Shown here: in pieces, positions 6,327 through 13,695 of the stretch
Position numbering within the stretch: the first letter of the stretch is position 1
Layout of the letters: each line of letters starts with the position of its first letter
Source: a virus
DNA length: 23,249 nucleotides
IMG/VR virus record: IMGVR_UViG_3300021357_000012
Span: 1 to 23,249 of that record
Strand: one strand, 5' to 3'
Translations under genes and position numbers: made by a program
Notes under the pieces: generated by a model
Databases searched by the model: none
The model's input: only the letters and a program-made list of their open reading frames with translations
Told to the model about the DNA's origin: nothing

Positions 6327-7870
6327 TGGCACTCCCAGAAAACGGCACTGAGTGGCCGCCCAAAGATGCGAATACAGTTTTCGCCGACATGGCCGAGTTT
6401 GCCGCATGGTGGGCCGGAACCCCAGAGCGCATCGTAGCCCCCGACGACACAGATAAGCAGAAGCGTAAAGGCTGGCTAGGCAAATGGCTTGACTCGTTTT
6501 GGGGACGTGTTTCAACCAACGAACAAGTATCACGTCGCAATCTGCACGTGCCCGTCGCGTCTGACATAGCACAGACCAGCGCAAACCTGCTCTATGCTAA
6601 TGCGCCAGCTATCACCAGTGATAATGAGGAAACAGCTAACCGGCTCGCGGAATACCTGGAAGACGGGCTGATAGACACTCTGCTCGCAGGTGCTGAAACA
6701 GGCGCGGCGCTAGGTGGACGTTACCACCGCGTCACATTCGACCCGATGCGGGACATGCCGTTCCTCACCACCGTTGACGCTGACGCCGCGATACCGGAGT
6801 TCCACTGGGGCCGACTCGTGGCCGTCACATTCTGGACCATCGTCGAAGACAAACACGGCACCATCACCCGCCACGTAGAGCGCCACGAGCTCAACGCCAA
6901 CGGCATCGGCTTAGTCGCTCACGGCCTTTACGTTGGCACGAGCAGTAACCTCGGCAACGCCATGCCACTAACCGATCACTCCTCCACTGCTCCCCTAGCA
7001 ACAATGGTGGACGAGAACGGCTATCTAATCGAGGGACGTACACCAGGCCTTAACGTGGCATACTTTCCGAACCTGAAACCACAGAGGCGCTGGCGAAACA
7101 ACACATTCGGCAGAGAGCTAGGCCGCTCCGATTACGACGGCGGCATTATCGGCCTCATGGACGCACTCGACGAAACGTACACGTCGTGGATGCGAGACAT
7201 CCGAGTAGGACAGGCAAAACTGCTCATTAGTGAGGACATGCTCGACGACAAAGACGGGCAACTCGCTTTCGACCATTCCCGTGAAGTATTCGCACCGCTT
7301 AAAGGCGTACTGCCCGGACGCGACACAAACGGAATGCCGATTGAGCAAGTACAGTTCCTACTTCGCGTTGAGGAACATGCCCGCACCTGCGAGGAACTAA
7401 CGAAGGTTATTGTTCGTCAGTGTGGTTACTCCGCCGCGACTTTCGGAGAGCACACCGCAGATACGGATATCACCGCAACGGAAGTCAAGGCACGAGAAAA
7501 ACGCTCTCACACCACGAGGGGCAGAAAGATAAGGCTCGAACAGCCAAACCTTGAAGCACTGCTGCGCAAAATGCTTGAAGTGGACGCGGAGGTGTACGGC
7601 ACAGCGGGTCTGGATCCAGATTCGCTTGCGGTCACATTCCCACCCGCCGTATCTGAAACAACTAACGAACTGGTACAAACCGCCGCCATGATGGCTAACG
7701 CGCGACTAGCGACCACAAAGACGCTAGTCCAGATGGTCCATCCGGACTGGGACAGTAAGCAGGTGGACGCGGAAGTCGAGGCAATCAAGGCCGAGTCAAC
7801 GGTCATCGACAACGTCGACACGTGGCGGCCGCCCGTGCCGGACGCGGACGAGAGCGAAGAGGGCGAGTAG
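6326..7870 (+). CDS. Portal protein (SPP1 gp6-like)
   Basis: This 514-residue protein starts best at the ATG at 6326, which overlaps the large terminase stop (TAATG) and is preceded by AAAGGGG. An in-frame ATG at 6290 would extend it 12 residues into the terminase gene with no ribosome site. The N-terminus (TEWPPKDANTVFADMAEFAAWWAG) and the helical C-terminal half match SPP1 gp6-like portal proteins common in actinophages. Twelve copies form the ring at one head vertex through which DNA passes. The last residues are very acidic (DADESEEGE). The order terminase, portal, minor head protein confirms the call. Confidence 0.94.
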   Translation: MALPENGTEWPPKDANTVFADMAEFAAWWAGTPERIVAPDDTDKQKRKGWLGKWLDSFWGRVSTNEQVSRRNLHVPVASDIAQTSANLLYANAPAITSDNEETANRLAEYLEDGLIDTLLAGAETGAALGGRYHRVTFDPMRDMPFLTTVDADAAIPEFHWGRLVAVTFWTIVEDKHGTITRHVERHELNANGIGLVAHGLYVGTSSNLGNAMPLTDHSSTAPLATMVDENGYLIEGRTPGLNVAYFPNLKPQRRWRNNTFGRELGRSDYDGGIIGLMDALDETYTSWMRDIRVGQAKLLISEDMLDDKDGQLAFDHSREVFAPLKGVLPGRDTNGMPIEQVQFLLRVEEHARTCEELTKVIVRQCGYSAATFGEHTADTDITATEVKAREKRSHTTRGRKIRLEQPNLEALLRKMLEVDAEVYGTAGLDPDSLAVTFPPAVSETTNELVQTAAMMANARLATTKTLVQMVHPDWDSKQVDAEVEAIKAESTVIDNVDTWRPPVPDADESEEGE

Positions 7871-7883
7871 GAACGATAGCTGC

Positions 7884-7928
7884 GAGGGCGGGGTGATGGC
7901 ATCATGAGCGACCGTCTCCCCGCCCCTC
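7884..7928 (+). promoter_or_regulatory. Inverted repeat enclosing the minor capsid gene start
   Basis: GGCGGGG (7887-7893) is complementary to CCCCGCC (7918-7924). With one bulged C the pairing extends to GAGGGCGGGG against CCCCGCCCCTC. The start codon at 7904 lies in the 24-base loop, and the GGGG part of the ribosome binding site is in the stem. Folding would reduce initiation, so it may tune minor capsid protein dose. Confidence 0.4.
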
Positions 7929-9073
7929 GTGGTGTCAACCCGCGCATTACCCGAATGTGGGGCGAGCTTATCGCCCGAATGCTCGCTCACACCGAAGAGC
8001 GGTTGTGGGAGCGGATGAAAGAGCAAATCGCCGCCGAGCAAGGCGTAGCAGAGTACGACGTTTTCAAAGCGGCACAACTCGCGAAACTCCGCTCACAGGT
8101 GGAGGCAGAGCTTGGACGCTCCGCCGAGCAGGTGCTTCGCAAAGCCGAAGAGATGCTCGACAAGGCCCGCGAAGCTGGACAGGGTATGGCTGAGACGGAC
8201 CTGCGCGCCCTTGGCTTAGATTATGCGGTGAGCCGGACAACATTCCACGCGCTAGGCCAAGTCTCCGCTGACACCCTAGCGGCGCTAACCGGAATCTTCC
8301 CGGTTGCGTTGCGTGAGTTCACCGACGTGTATCAGCGAATCGCCGCCGCGCCGGTGTCAAGCGTGATTTTGGGTACGCAAACCCGCATAGAGGCCACGCA
8401 GGAAATGCTCACACACGCCGCAAGGCACGGGCTGACCGGCTTCATTGACCGTGGCGGCAGGCGCTGGCGCATGGACTCCTACGCGGAGATGGCCACGCGG
8501 ACCGGAACCATGCACGCCATGAACGGCGCATATCTCCACGGCTTGCATGAGGCCGGACACAACCTCGTCCAGATACCGGACCATTCCTATGAGTGCGACC
8601 TATGCAGGCCGTGGGAGGGCAAGATTCTTACCCTCGCTAACACCGCCGCGCCTGTGGTTGTTGAGCACCTGATTAATGACGGTGAATACATCACTATCAA
8701 GCCTGCTGGGACTGTGGCCGAGGCTAGCGCGGCCGGGTTGTGGCACCCGAACTGTACGCATAGGGCGGTTGCCTACCTGCCCGGTGCGACACCGGCACGA
8801 CGGACGGTAGACGACAAAGAAACCTATGAGGCGTCGCAGGTTCAGCGCGGTATTGAGCGCAAGATACGCGAAGCAAAGAGAGAACGTGCCGCCGCGTTTA
8901 CCGAAGACGCGAAGAAGCAGGCCAACGCCAAGGTGGCGAAGTGGCAGAAAGCCATGCGTGATCACCTTGATAAGCATCCGAAGTTGAACCGTAAACGTTA
9001 CCGAGAAATAGACGTCATGAACGTCAAAACCCCACATGGAGGCCGCCCACCGGGGGCCTTCTTCCATATCTAG
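7904..9073 (+). CDS. Phage minor capsid protein (MuF / minor capsid 2 type)
   Basis: This 389-residue protein follows the portal gene, the usual place for the MuF/SPP1 gp7-type minor head protein. The first 150 residues are helical. The central region has the conserved YECDLCRPWEGKILTL followed by LWHPNCTHRAVAYLPG, the signature Cys/His cluster of phage minor capsid protein 2. The basic C-terminal helix (VQRGIERKIREAKRERAAAF) and the motif near the end, with RKRYREIDV, also match. These proteins bind the portal, enter the head in low copy and may be delivered with the DNA. The start is preceded by a GGGG-rich site held in an inverted repeat. Confidence 0.88.
   Translation: MSDRLPAPRGVNPRITRMWGELIARMLAHTEERLWERMKEQIAAEQGVAEYDVFKAAQLAKLRSQVEAELGRSAEQVLRKAEEMLDKAREAGQGMAETDLRALGLDYAVSRTTFHALGQVSADTLAALTGIFPVALREFTDVYQRIAAAPVSSVILGTQTRIEATQEMLTHAARHGLTGFIDRGGRRWRMDSYAEMATRTGTMHAMNGAYLHGLHEAGHNLVQIPDHSYECDLCRPWEGKILTLANTAAPVVVEHLINDGEYITIKPAGTVAEASAAGLWHPNCTHRAVAYLPGATPARRTVDDKETYEASQVQRGIERKIREAKRERAAAFTEDAKKQANAKVAKWQKAMRDHLDKHPKLNRKRYREIDVMNVKTPHGGRPPGAFFHI
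9040..9062 (+). other. Terminator-like stem-loop at the 3' end of the minor capsid gene
   Basis: AGGCC (9040-9044) pairs with GGCCT (9055-9059), and CCC (9046-9048) with GGG (9052-9054), across one bulged G. TTCTT follows. It could be a weak attenuator before the highly expressed scaffold and capsid genes, or a processing site. The T-run is poor, and the hairpin is inside coding sequence. Confidence 0.3.
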
Positions 9074-9085
9074 GAGGAACTAAAA

Positions 9086-9766
9086 ATGTCAGATACCACT
9101 AATACCGCCGCAGATACCAGCGACGAGGCTACCAATGCCAACGCTGAGAGCGCCGCTGGCGATAAGGCTACGCCGAATACTGAAAACAAAGACAACGGTA
9201 AGGCCCAAGGTGACGACCTACCCGACTGGGCACGCGCCCAACTCACCAAGGCAAACAAGGAGGCCGCACGCTATCGCACCGAGGCGAAGGCCGCAGCCGA
9301 AAAAGCGCAGCAGGAAACAGTCGCAAAACTATTAGGCGCGCTTGGCCGCACCCCCGACGGGGACAAGGCCGCGCCCACCGCCGACGAACTCGCCAAAGAA
9401 CTTGAAGCTAAGAGCAAAGCGGAACGGCAGGCGCTCACAGAGCTAGCGGTTTACAAGCATGCTGCCAAGGCGGGCGCGAACCCCGAACTGCTACTCGACT
9501 CCCGAACTTTTATCGACGGGCTCAAAGACATTGACCTCGCCGACACCGACGCGCTCACCGCTCACATCACCGAGACGGTGAAAGCGCATCCGTATCTTTC
9601 CGGCAAGAAAACCCCAGGAGGGTCTTCTTCCGTCGACCATTCCGCCAGGAGCGGGGAGGGCGAAATCACGGCTGAGCGCTTCGCACGCATGGGTATGCGC
9701 GAGCGAACTCAGCTGAAACGAAGCAATCAGGCGCTTTACGACCAGCTCGTAAGCGCCACCTCCTGA
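9086..9766 (+). CDS. Capsid scaffold protein
   Basis: This 226-residue protein is preceded by an excellent site (AGGAGG, 9073-9078). It has the usual scaffold design: a disordered acidic Asp/Thr/Asn/Ala-rich N-terminus (residues 1-50), a long predicted coiled coil (DWARAQLTKANKEAARYRTE onward, about 53-130), and a C-terminal segment that would contact the coat protein. It lies directly ahead of the major capsid gene, as scaffolds do. It assembles the procapsid and is lost when DNA enters. Such proteins diverge fast, so the call rests on composition, length and position. Confidence 0.82.
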   Translation: MSDTTNTAADTSDEATNANAESAAGDKATPNTENKDNGKAQGDDLPDWARAQLTKANKEAARYRTEAKAAAEKAQQETVAKLLGALGRTPDGDKAAPTADELAKELEAKSKAERQALTELAVYKHAAKAGANPELLLDSRTFIDGLKDIDLADTDALTAHITETVKAHPYLSGKKTPGGSSSVDHSARSGEGEITAERFARMGMRERTQLKRSNQALYDQLVSATS

Positions 9767-9779
9767 AAGGAAAATAACT

Positions 9780-10634
9780 ATGACAGCAGGACCTACTTTA
9801 TCCTCTGACCTTTTCGATCCAGACGTATGGGCCGACATGATTCAAGCCGACTTCAAGGGCAAGGCCCGAGTTGTCGGCTGGGCACAATCCGATAACACCC
9901 TGGTCGGTAAACCAGGCTCAACTATCCACTTCCCTAAGTGGAATACTCTCGGCGAGTTTGAGGACTTGACCGAAAATGTCGATATCGTCCCAGAGAAGCT
10001 GACGCAGTCCGACGGCACCGCCACGATTAAGGAAGTCGGCAAGGGCTTTAGCTTCACCGACACCGCAGACCTCGTCGGCCTTGGCGACATTGACTCCGAG
10101 GGCACCCGCCAAATGGGCACCCTCGCCGCGCGTAAGATCGACGCCGACCTTATCGTCGAGTCTGCAGCTGAAACCGAAGCATCTGGCACTACGCGAGAAC
10201 AAAAGCCGTACAAACTTGACGTTTCCGGCACCACGTCGGCTCTTTCTTGGAGTGTAATCGTTGACGCCATCGCCATGTTTGGCGACGAGTGGGAAGCCGA
10301 TACAAACACCGGCCTATTCATTCGCTCCGAACAAATGGCCCAAGTGATGAAGGACGATGAGTTCATCAAGGCTGATAAGGCTGGCTCCACTGTGGTTAAG
10401 ACCGGCGAAATCGGCATGATTGGTGGTATGCCGGTCGTTGTCACGAACCGTCTGCCTAAGAATGAATTTCGCATCATCCAGCGTGGCGCGCTAGGCGTTT
10501 TGTTTAAGCGCCGCCCGATCATCGAACGCGATCGCGACATTCTCGGCCGTAAGTGGGTCGTTACAGCCAACGTTCACTATGCGGTTAAGCGCCTAAATGA
10601 TAAGGGCATCGTCGTTGGAAAGTTGCAGGCCTAA
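9780..10634 (+). CDS. Major capsid protein (HK97 fold)
   Basis: This 284-residue protein is the main shell component. GAAAGGA precedes the ATG. The N-terminus (TLSSDLFDPDVWADMIQADFKGKARVVG), the segment PGSTIHFPKWNTLGEFEDL and the EKLTQSDGTATIKEVGKGFSFTD region are typical of N4gp56/SPP1-type coat proteins of the HK97 fold. The C-terminus has the usual GALGVLFKRRPIIERDRDIL followed by a strand before the final VVGKLQA. There is no N-terminal delta domain long enough for cleavage, consistent with the separate scaffold gene. Its place between scaffold and connector genes fits. Each quoted segment is in family-typical order, so confidence is high. Confidence 0.92.
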   Translation: MTAGPTLSSDLFDPDVWADMIQADFKGKARVVGWAQSDNTLVGKPGSTIHFPKWNTLGEFEDLTENVDIVPEKLTQSDGTATIKEVGKGFSFTDTADLVGLGDIDSEGTRQMGTLAARKIDADLIVESAAETEASGTTREQKPYKLDVSGTTSALSWSVIVDAIAMFGDEWEADTNTGLFIRSEQMAQVMKDDEFIKADKAGSTVVKTGEIGMIGGMPVVVTNRLPKNEFRIIQRGALGVLFKRRPIIERDRDILGRKWVVTANVHYAVKRLNDKGIVVGKLQA

Positions 10635-10636
10635 TC

Positions 10637-10849
10637 GTGGGGATGCTACTGCACAAGAAAAAGAAGAAAGCTCAGAAAGTCGAAGACAGCCCCCAGGTCG
10701 TCGAAACTGAGCCCACTGAGCCGGTAGAGGACACGACACCTCTGCCTGACGCAGAGGAGCTACCGGAGCCTGAAGAAGACGCCGCTGTAGTTGACTCTGC
10801 ACCGTCTGAGCCTGAAAAACCTGCCACGAAAGTCAAGGCAAAGAAGTAA
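10637..10849 (+). CDS. Small Lys/Pro/Glu-rich protein after the capsid gene
   Basis: This protein has 70 residues from the GTG at 10637; an ATG two codons later is possible. It begins with a Lys run (HKKKKKAQK), has a long acidic proline-rich middle full of EP, PEP and EE, and ends in a Lys-rich tail (TKVKAKK). It is low-complexity and probably disordered, without cysteines or membrane segments. Similar small proteins sit after the capsid gene in many actinophages and may decorate the head or act in assembly. The role is unknown. A strong hairpin follows the stop codon. Confidence 0.6.
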   Translation: MGMLLHKKKKKAQKVEDSPQVVETEPTEPVEDTTPLPDAEELPEPEEDAAVVDSAPSEPEKPATKVKAKK

Positions 10850-10860
10850 CTCAGACAAGC

Positions 10861-10899
10861 GAGACGGCAGACTATGCGCCTCCCATGGTCTGCCGTCTC
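10861..10899 (+). terminator. Strong 16-bp hairpin between capsid and connector genes (attenuator)
   Basis: GAGACGGCAGAC (10861-10872) pairs perfectly with GTCTGCCGTCTC (10888-10899). The stem continues inward through one T-G and three Watson-Crick pairs to a 7-base loop (10877-10883). It lies wholly between the stop at 10849 and the next start at 10928. The downstream ACTTATAACTTT is only weakly T-rich, so it probably causes partial termination or protects the 3' end of the capsid mRNA. That would lower expression of the following genes relative to the coat protein. Confidence 0.72.
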
Positions 10900-10927
10900 A
10901 CTTATAACTTTCACAAAAGGATTCACA

Positions 10928-11326
10928 GTGAAACTCACCGAGATAAAAGTCCAAGACTGGGCCGACGACGCCACGCTAAAGCTGTCTGACAACCTGCTTA
11001 ATGCCGCATGGCGCTTCGTAGTTCGGCAGGCAGGAAAGCTCCAGCCACCAGCAGAGCAAGACGCCGCCGATGAAGGACTACTCAATGCTGCCGCCGCGCA
11101 AGTCGCTAACTGGGCATGGGCCGGAATCACCGACCCACATAAGGCGGCAGTGGAAGGCGGAAGTGTGAAATCGTCTGCAAGTATCGACGGCGCTTCCATC
11201 TCCTATGCTGACTCGGCAACCGCAGTTGAATCGCGTCGCGATCTACTTAACCGGCTCTGTGATGACGCAGTTTATGAACTGCAACAGGCTGGTTACACCC
11301 GCCGCCGCTTCATCGTCAAAGGATGA
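10928..11326 (+). CDS. Head-tail connector / adaptor protein
   Basis: This 132-residue protein starts at the GTG at 10928, preceded by AAAAGG (10915-10920). An in-frame ATG at 10874 lies inside the hairpin and is unlikely. The protein is mostly helical: KVQDWADDATLKLSDNLLNAAWRFV, then ANWAWAGITDPHKAAVEGG, and a C-terminal helix ending in Tyr-Thr-Arg-Arg-Arg. This layout and position after the coat protein match the SPP1 gp15-type adaptor that docks below the portal. The serine-rich central segment (GGSVKSSASIDGASISY) may be the loop that contacts the portal. The assignment is by order and design, not a unique motif. Confidence 0.75.
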   Translation: MKLTEIKVQDWADDATLKLSDNLLNAAWRFVVRQAGKLQPPAEQDAADEGLLNAAAAQVANWAWAGITDPHKAAVEGGSVKSSASIDGASISYADSATAVESRRDLLNRLCDDAVYELQQAGYTRRRFIVKG

Positions 11327-11330
11327 GAAC

Positions 11331-11654
11331 ATGAGCGAACTACTAGCACTCTTCGGAGTCCACACAGTCACTCTGCACACTCCCGGCGAACTCGATGATT
11401 ACTCACGACCCACAGCCGAGACAAGCGAAGAAGTCTCCGGTGTGTGGGTCGATGAGCGAACTCGCACAGTACGCAACGCCAACGGTGAGGAAATCCTATC
11501 CACCGCAACGGTCATACTGCCACCAGACAAAAAAGCCGCCGCCGTCACAGCAGTAACACTTCCGTCCGGCAGGCGAGCAAATGTCATTAGCTACACCGAA
11601 GCAACATCGGGAGAACTCGGACTGCCAGACCATAACCGACTCACTCTCGAATAG
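11331..11654 (+). CDS. Probable head-closure (stopper) protein
   Basis: I start this 107-residue protein at the ATG at 11331, four bases after the adaptor stop; AAAGGA is just upstream. The sequence is rich in predicted strands: HTVTLHTPGELDDYSRPT, GVWVDERTRTVRNANGEE, TATVILPPD, AVTLPSGRRANVISY. It is small and beta-rich with a length of about 110 residues. That and the place between the adaptor and an HK97 gp10-like protein fit the stopper that closes the head (SPP1 gp16 type). No catalytic motif is present. The family call is by gene order and size. Confidence 0.68.
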   Translation: MSELLALFGVHTVTLHTPGELDDYSRPTAETSEEVSGVWVDERTRTVRNANGEEILSTATVILPPDKKAAAVTAVTLPSGRRANVISYTEATSGELGLPDHNRLTLE

Positions 11655-11662
11655 GAGGGACA

Positions 11663-12016
11663 ATGTCGAACTACAAACTCGTGTGGAGGGGCGCGCAGGC
11701 CGTAATGACGGTTCGCCGAGGGGCACAAGAAGGCGTAAGACTAGCCGCCGAACACTTGCTCGCAGAGTCGGTGAAGCAATGTCCTGTCGACGAAGGAACA
11801 TTGCGGCGCTCAGCCCGCAACACCCCTACCGATGACGGCCTCGGCGCGGTAGTTTCTTACGACACCCCATACGCGGTGAAACAGCACGAAGAACTTAGCT
11901 ATATCCACCCCAAAGGTGGCAAAGCTAAATACCTCGAAGACCCGCTCCATTCTGAAGCTCCGAAGATGCGCAGAATCATCCGAGCCCAAATCAGAAGGGC
12001 GGTAAAGAGTGTCTGA
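11663..12016 (+). CDS. HK97 gp10-like / minor capsid tail-joining protein
   Basis: This 117-residue protein has AGGAGG eight bases before its ATG. It has a basic N-terminal helix (RRGAQEGVRLAAEHLLAESV), then CPVDEGTLRRSA, a conserved element of HK97 gp10-like proteins, and SYDTPYAVKQHEEL before a short basic tail. Family members join the head to the tail at the connector end. The order adaptor, stopper, this protein, tail terminator is standard. The 3' end overlaps the next gene by 8 bases. The C-terminal RRIIRAQIRRAVKSV helix is strongly basic. Confidence 0.82.
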   Translation: MSNYKLVWRGAQAVMTVRRGAQEGVRLAAEHLLAESVKQCPVDEGTLRRSARNTPTDDGLGAVVSYDTPYAVKQHEELSYIHPKGGKAKYLEDPLHSEAPKMRRIIRAQIRRAVKSV

Positions 12017-12401
12017 GCCAACCACTAAAGCTATCGAAGACGAAGTAGCCCGAGTCATTCGGGAGATGGGCGAAAACGTAGTCGTAAAAAAGCGATTCAT
12101 GCCCCCTGAACCGGACCGATGCGTTCTTGTCACGGCAAGAGCTCGATATAAGCCCGTCGACAGAAGCGGCGACGCTATCCGGACTTTCGCACTGCAGGTC
12201 AGAGTCCGCGACCCGAAACTCGCTATCGACCTCGCAGACAAAATCGACGTTCATCTAACTCTCTACCCATGGGCGGCGCATCCCTCCCCCATTGACTCTC
12301 TGACGTGGGAGTCCACCGGAGACATAGGCCGCGACGCCAACGACAGAGACGAAATCGCCTACAACTACGAGGTAATCGCGAATGTCACCAGAATCCACTG
12401 A
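12009..12401 (+). CDS. Tail completion / terminator protein
   Basis: This 130-residue protein starts at a GTG inside the previous gene, preceded by AGGGCGG. Its design is a helix (TKAIEDEVARVIREMGENV), several strands (FALQVRVRD, YEVIANVTR) and helix AIDLADKIDVHLTLY. This is typical of the tail terminator/completion family that caps the tail tube and joins it to the head. It stands directly before the major tail protein, as expected. The identity is inferred from order, size and fold pattern; I see no unique motif. Confidence 0.7.
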   Translation: MSEPTTKAIEDEVARVIREMGENVVVKKRFMPPEPDRCVLVTARARYKPVDRSGDAIRTFALQVRVRDPKLAIDLADKIDVHLTLYPWAAHPSPIDSLTWESTGDIGRDANDRDEIAYNYEVIANVTRIH

Positions 12402-12420
12402 AAAAGAATCAACCCCAAAA

Positions 12421-12437
12421 CGTACACGCCGTGTACG
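12421..12437. repeat. Perfect 17-base palindrome before the tail tube gene
   Basis: CGTACACG-C-CGTGTACG reads the same on both strands apart from the centre base. It sits 26 bases ahead of the major tail protein start, between the end of the tail completion gene (12401) and the ribosome site at 12451-12456. It may be a protein-binding site or a hairpin that affects mRNA stability. No T-run follows. Confidence 0.5.
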
Positions 12438-12462
12438 ACGATCACTAGAAAAGGAGCCAACA

Positions 12463-12999
12463 ATGGTTACCCCCTTCTCACCACAAGAGCTACCTACTGA
12501 CACAAAGCTCGTAAAATCTTACGAATACTCCATCGACGTGCTGAAATCTGGCGGAACCGCCCCCGAATACGCAGACGGAGAATGGCTACGCGTGCGTTTC
12601 CTATCTGCCGTAGACCCCGACGTATCAAACGTCGAAGTGGACGGCGCAACTTATGAGGATAAAGGCTCACCGCACCCCATCGTTACCGGCGAAAACTGGA
12701 CACTGAACTTTACGATCCAACTACACCGTAAAGACGATGGATCGTTCCTTGAAGAAGTCGAGGAGTTTATGAAGCGGACCCGCCCGGGGGCAAACAACTC
12801 AATTGTTGTTCGCTGGTACGACGACCCACGTGGAACTTCAAATGCTAAGCCCAACAAGGATGAAGCCTACGTCGGCACCGCCACGGTAACGATTAAGCGA
12901 GGGGAGACTGGCAACGCCGGAATCGGTACTTGCAGCATCACACTCACCGGGCAGGGCCCGCGCGTGAAGACCAAGAACCCACTAGCGGCGGACGCGTAA
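12463..12999 (+). CDS. Major tail (tube) protein
   Basis: I start this 178-residue protein at the ATG at 12463, preceded by AAGGAG (12451-12456). An upstream in-frame ATG at 12382 would add a 27-residue basic leader across the palindrome and is less likely. The protein is beta-rich, with GENWTLNFTIQLHRKDD, VVRWYDDPRG and VGTATVTIKRGETGN before the ITLTGQGPR segment, the typical pattern of siphovirus tube proteins. It polymerises into hexameric rings around the tape measure. Its place just ahead of the frameshifted chaperone genes and tape measure fixes the identity. Confidence 0.86.
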   Translation: MVTPFSPQELPTDTKLVKSYEYSIDVLKSGGTAPEYADGEWLRVRFLSAVDPDVSNVEVDGATYEDKGSPHPIVTGENWTLNFTIQLHRKDDGSFLEEVEEFMKRTRPGANNSIVVRWYDDPRGTSNAKPNKDEAYVGTATVTIKRGETGNAGIGTCSITLTGQGPRVKTKNPLAADA

Positions 13000-13024
13000 T
13001 CCAACGTTTTAAGGAGGCGAAACG

Positions 13025-13414
13025 ATGGCAAAAAAGAATCTCACGCAATACCTGCTGAAGCCGCTCGAACTAGAGGCGGGAGACATAACCCTCGTGTCTC
13101 CCGTCCCTAGCGTCGAAAAAGGCAAGCAGCTGACTATCCTGACCGAACGCGGCCAACAGTTACTCGACGGCGACGAGTCCGCAGCCGACTACCAAATACA
13201 CGGCATTGAGACAGTCGAAGATATGGCCCGCTACATCTTCACCAAAGAAAGCGTGGACGCGGCGTTAAAGGCAGGCATTAGCCTTCCAGACCTCACCAAT
13301 TTCATCACTTACGCAATGGCATATTGGGTGATGGGCGAGGAAGCCGCAGACGCATATATGCAGGCTATCTCGGAGGCGAACGACCCAAAAGGCCAAAGCC
13401 CCCGCAAACCCTAG
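13025..13414 (+). CDS. Tail assembly chaperone, short product (G)
   Basis: This 129-residue product has AAGGAGG just upstream. Its N-terminal part (residues 1-60) is beta/loop-rich and its C-terminal part is helical (VEDMARYIFTKESVDAALKAG, then FITYAMAYWVMGEEAADAYM). This is the common shape of the upstream member of the chaperone pair located before the tape measure gene. It would hold the tape measure in an assembly-competent state with the longer product. The last codons contain the slippery heptamer CCCAAAA, and the frame stops at TAG 13412-13414. Confidence 0.85.
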   Translation: MAKKNLTQYLLKPLELEAGDITLVSPVPSVEKGKQLTILTERGQQLLDGDESAADYQIHGIETVEDMARYIFTKESVDAALKAGISLPDLTNFITYAMAYWVMGEEAADAYMQAISEANDPKGQSPRKP

Positions 13415-13695
13415 AGGAGTGGGCGCAATACGGCGTCGGCGAACCCGACGCGGACGGTATCTATCCCGACTACTGTATCCCCGCTGATCTACGGCCTAAA
13501 CCACCGCAGGAAGCGGGGATACGGTGGGCGGACCTCATAGACAACTGGGACACCGTAATATGCGACCTCGCCGCAATCTACGGCATTAGAGAATGGGAGT
13601 GCGGCGACATGCCGTGGCCGCGCTTCCGCTCCCTAGTCCTTGGGCTACTTTCACGCGAGGACAGCGTTCTCAGAGAGCAGTTAGTCAGTAACTAA
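13025..13695 (+). CDS. Tail assembly chaperone, -1 frameshift product (GT)
   Basis: The second reading frame (13390-13695) has no ribosome site or good start of its own and overlaps the first. A -1 slip at 13384-13390 joins them: after Pro-Lys the reading continues Arg-Pro-Lys-Pro-Pro-Gln-Thr-Leu to the TAA at 13693-13695. The fusion is about 223 residues. The C-terminal extension includes LEEWAQYG, the PADLRPKPPQEAG segment and the helical LIDNWDTVICDLAAIYG, typical of the T-part of GT chaperones. The ratio of short to fused product normally matters for tail length control. A -1 shift at this position is the rule in siphoviruses; here it is inferred from the heptamer and frames. Confidence 0.8.
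13384..13390 (+). promoter_or_regulatory. Slippery heptamer for -1 ribosomal frameshift
   Basis: The sequence C CCA AAA (zero-frame spacing) fits X-XXY-YYZ with X=C, Y=A. After a one-base slip the tRNAs can re-pair with CCC and AAA. It lies 22-28 bases before the stop of the short frame. A 7-bp stem (GCGTCGG 13433-13439, CCGACGC 13445-13451, 5-base loop) starts 43 bases downstream, rather far for a classical stimulator. Confidence 0.78.

Noticed and set aside
9842-10570. 242-codon minus-strand frame opposite the major capsid gene
   Set aside because: It is the mirror of a well-supported coat protein gene, with low-complexity Ser/Thr/Arg composition and no ribosome site.
10874-10927. N-terminal extension of the adaptor protein from the ATG at 10874
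   Set aside because: This start lies within the 16-bp hairpin and lacks a ribosome site, whereas the GTG at 10928 has AAAAGG at good spacing.
13324-13389. Independent start for the second chaperone frame
   Set aside because: There is no ribosome site, and the overlap translates out of frame through a conserved helical part of the first protein; a frameshift fusion explains the frame better.
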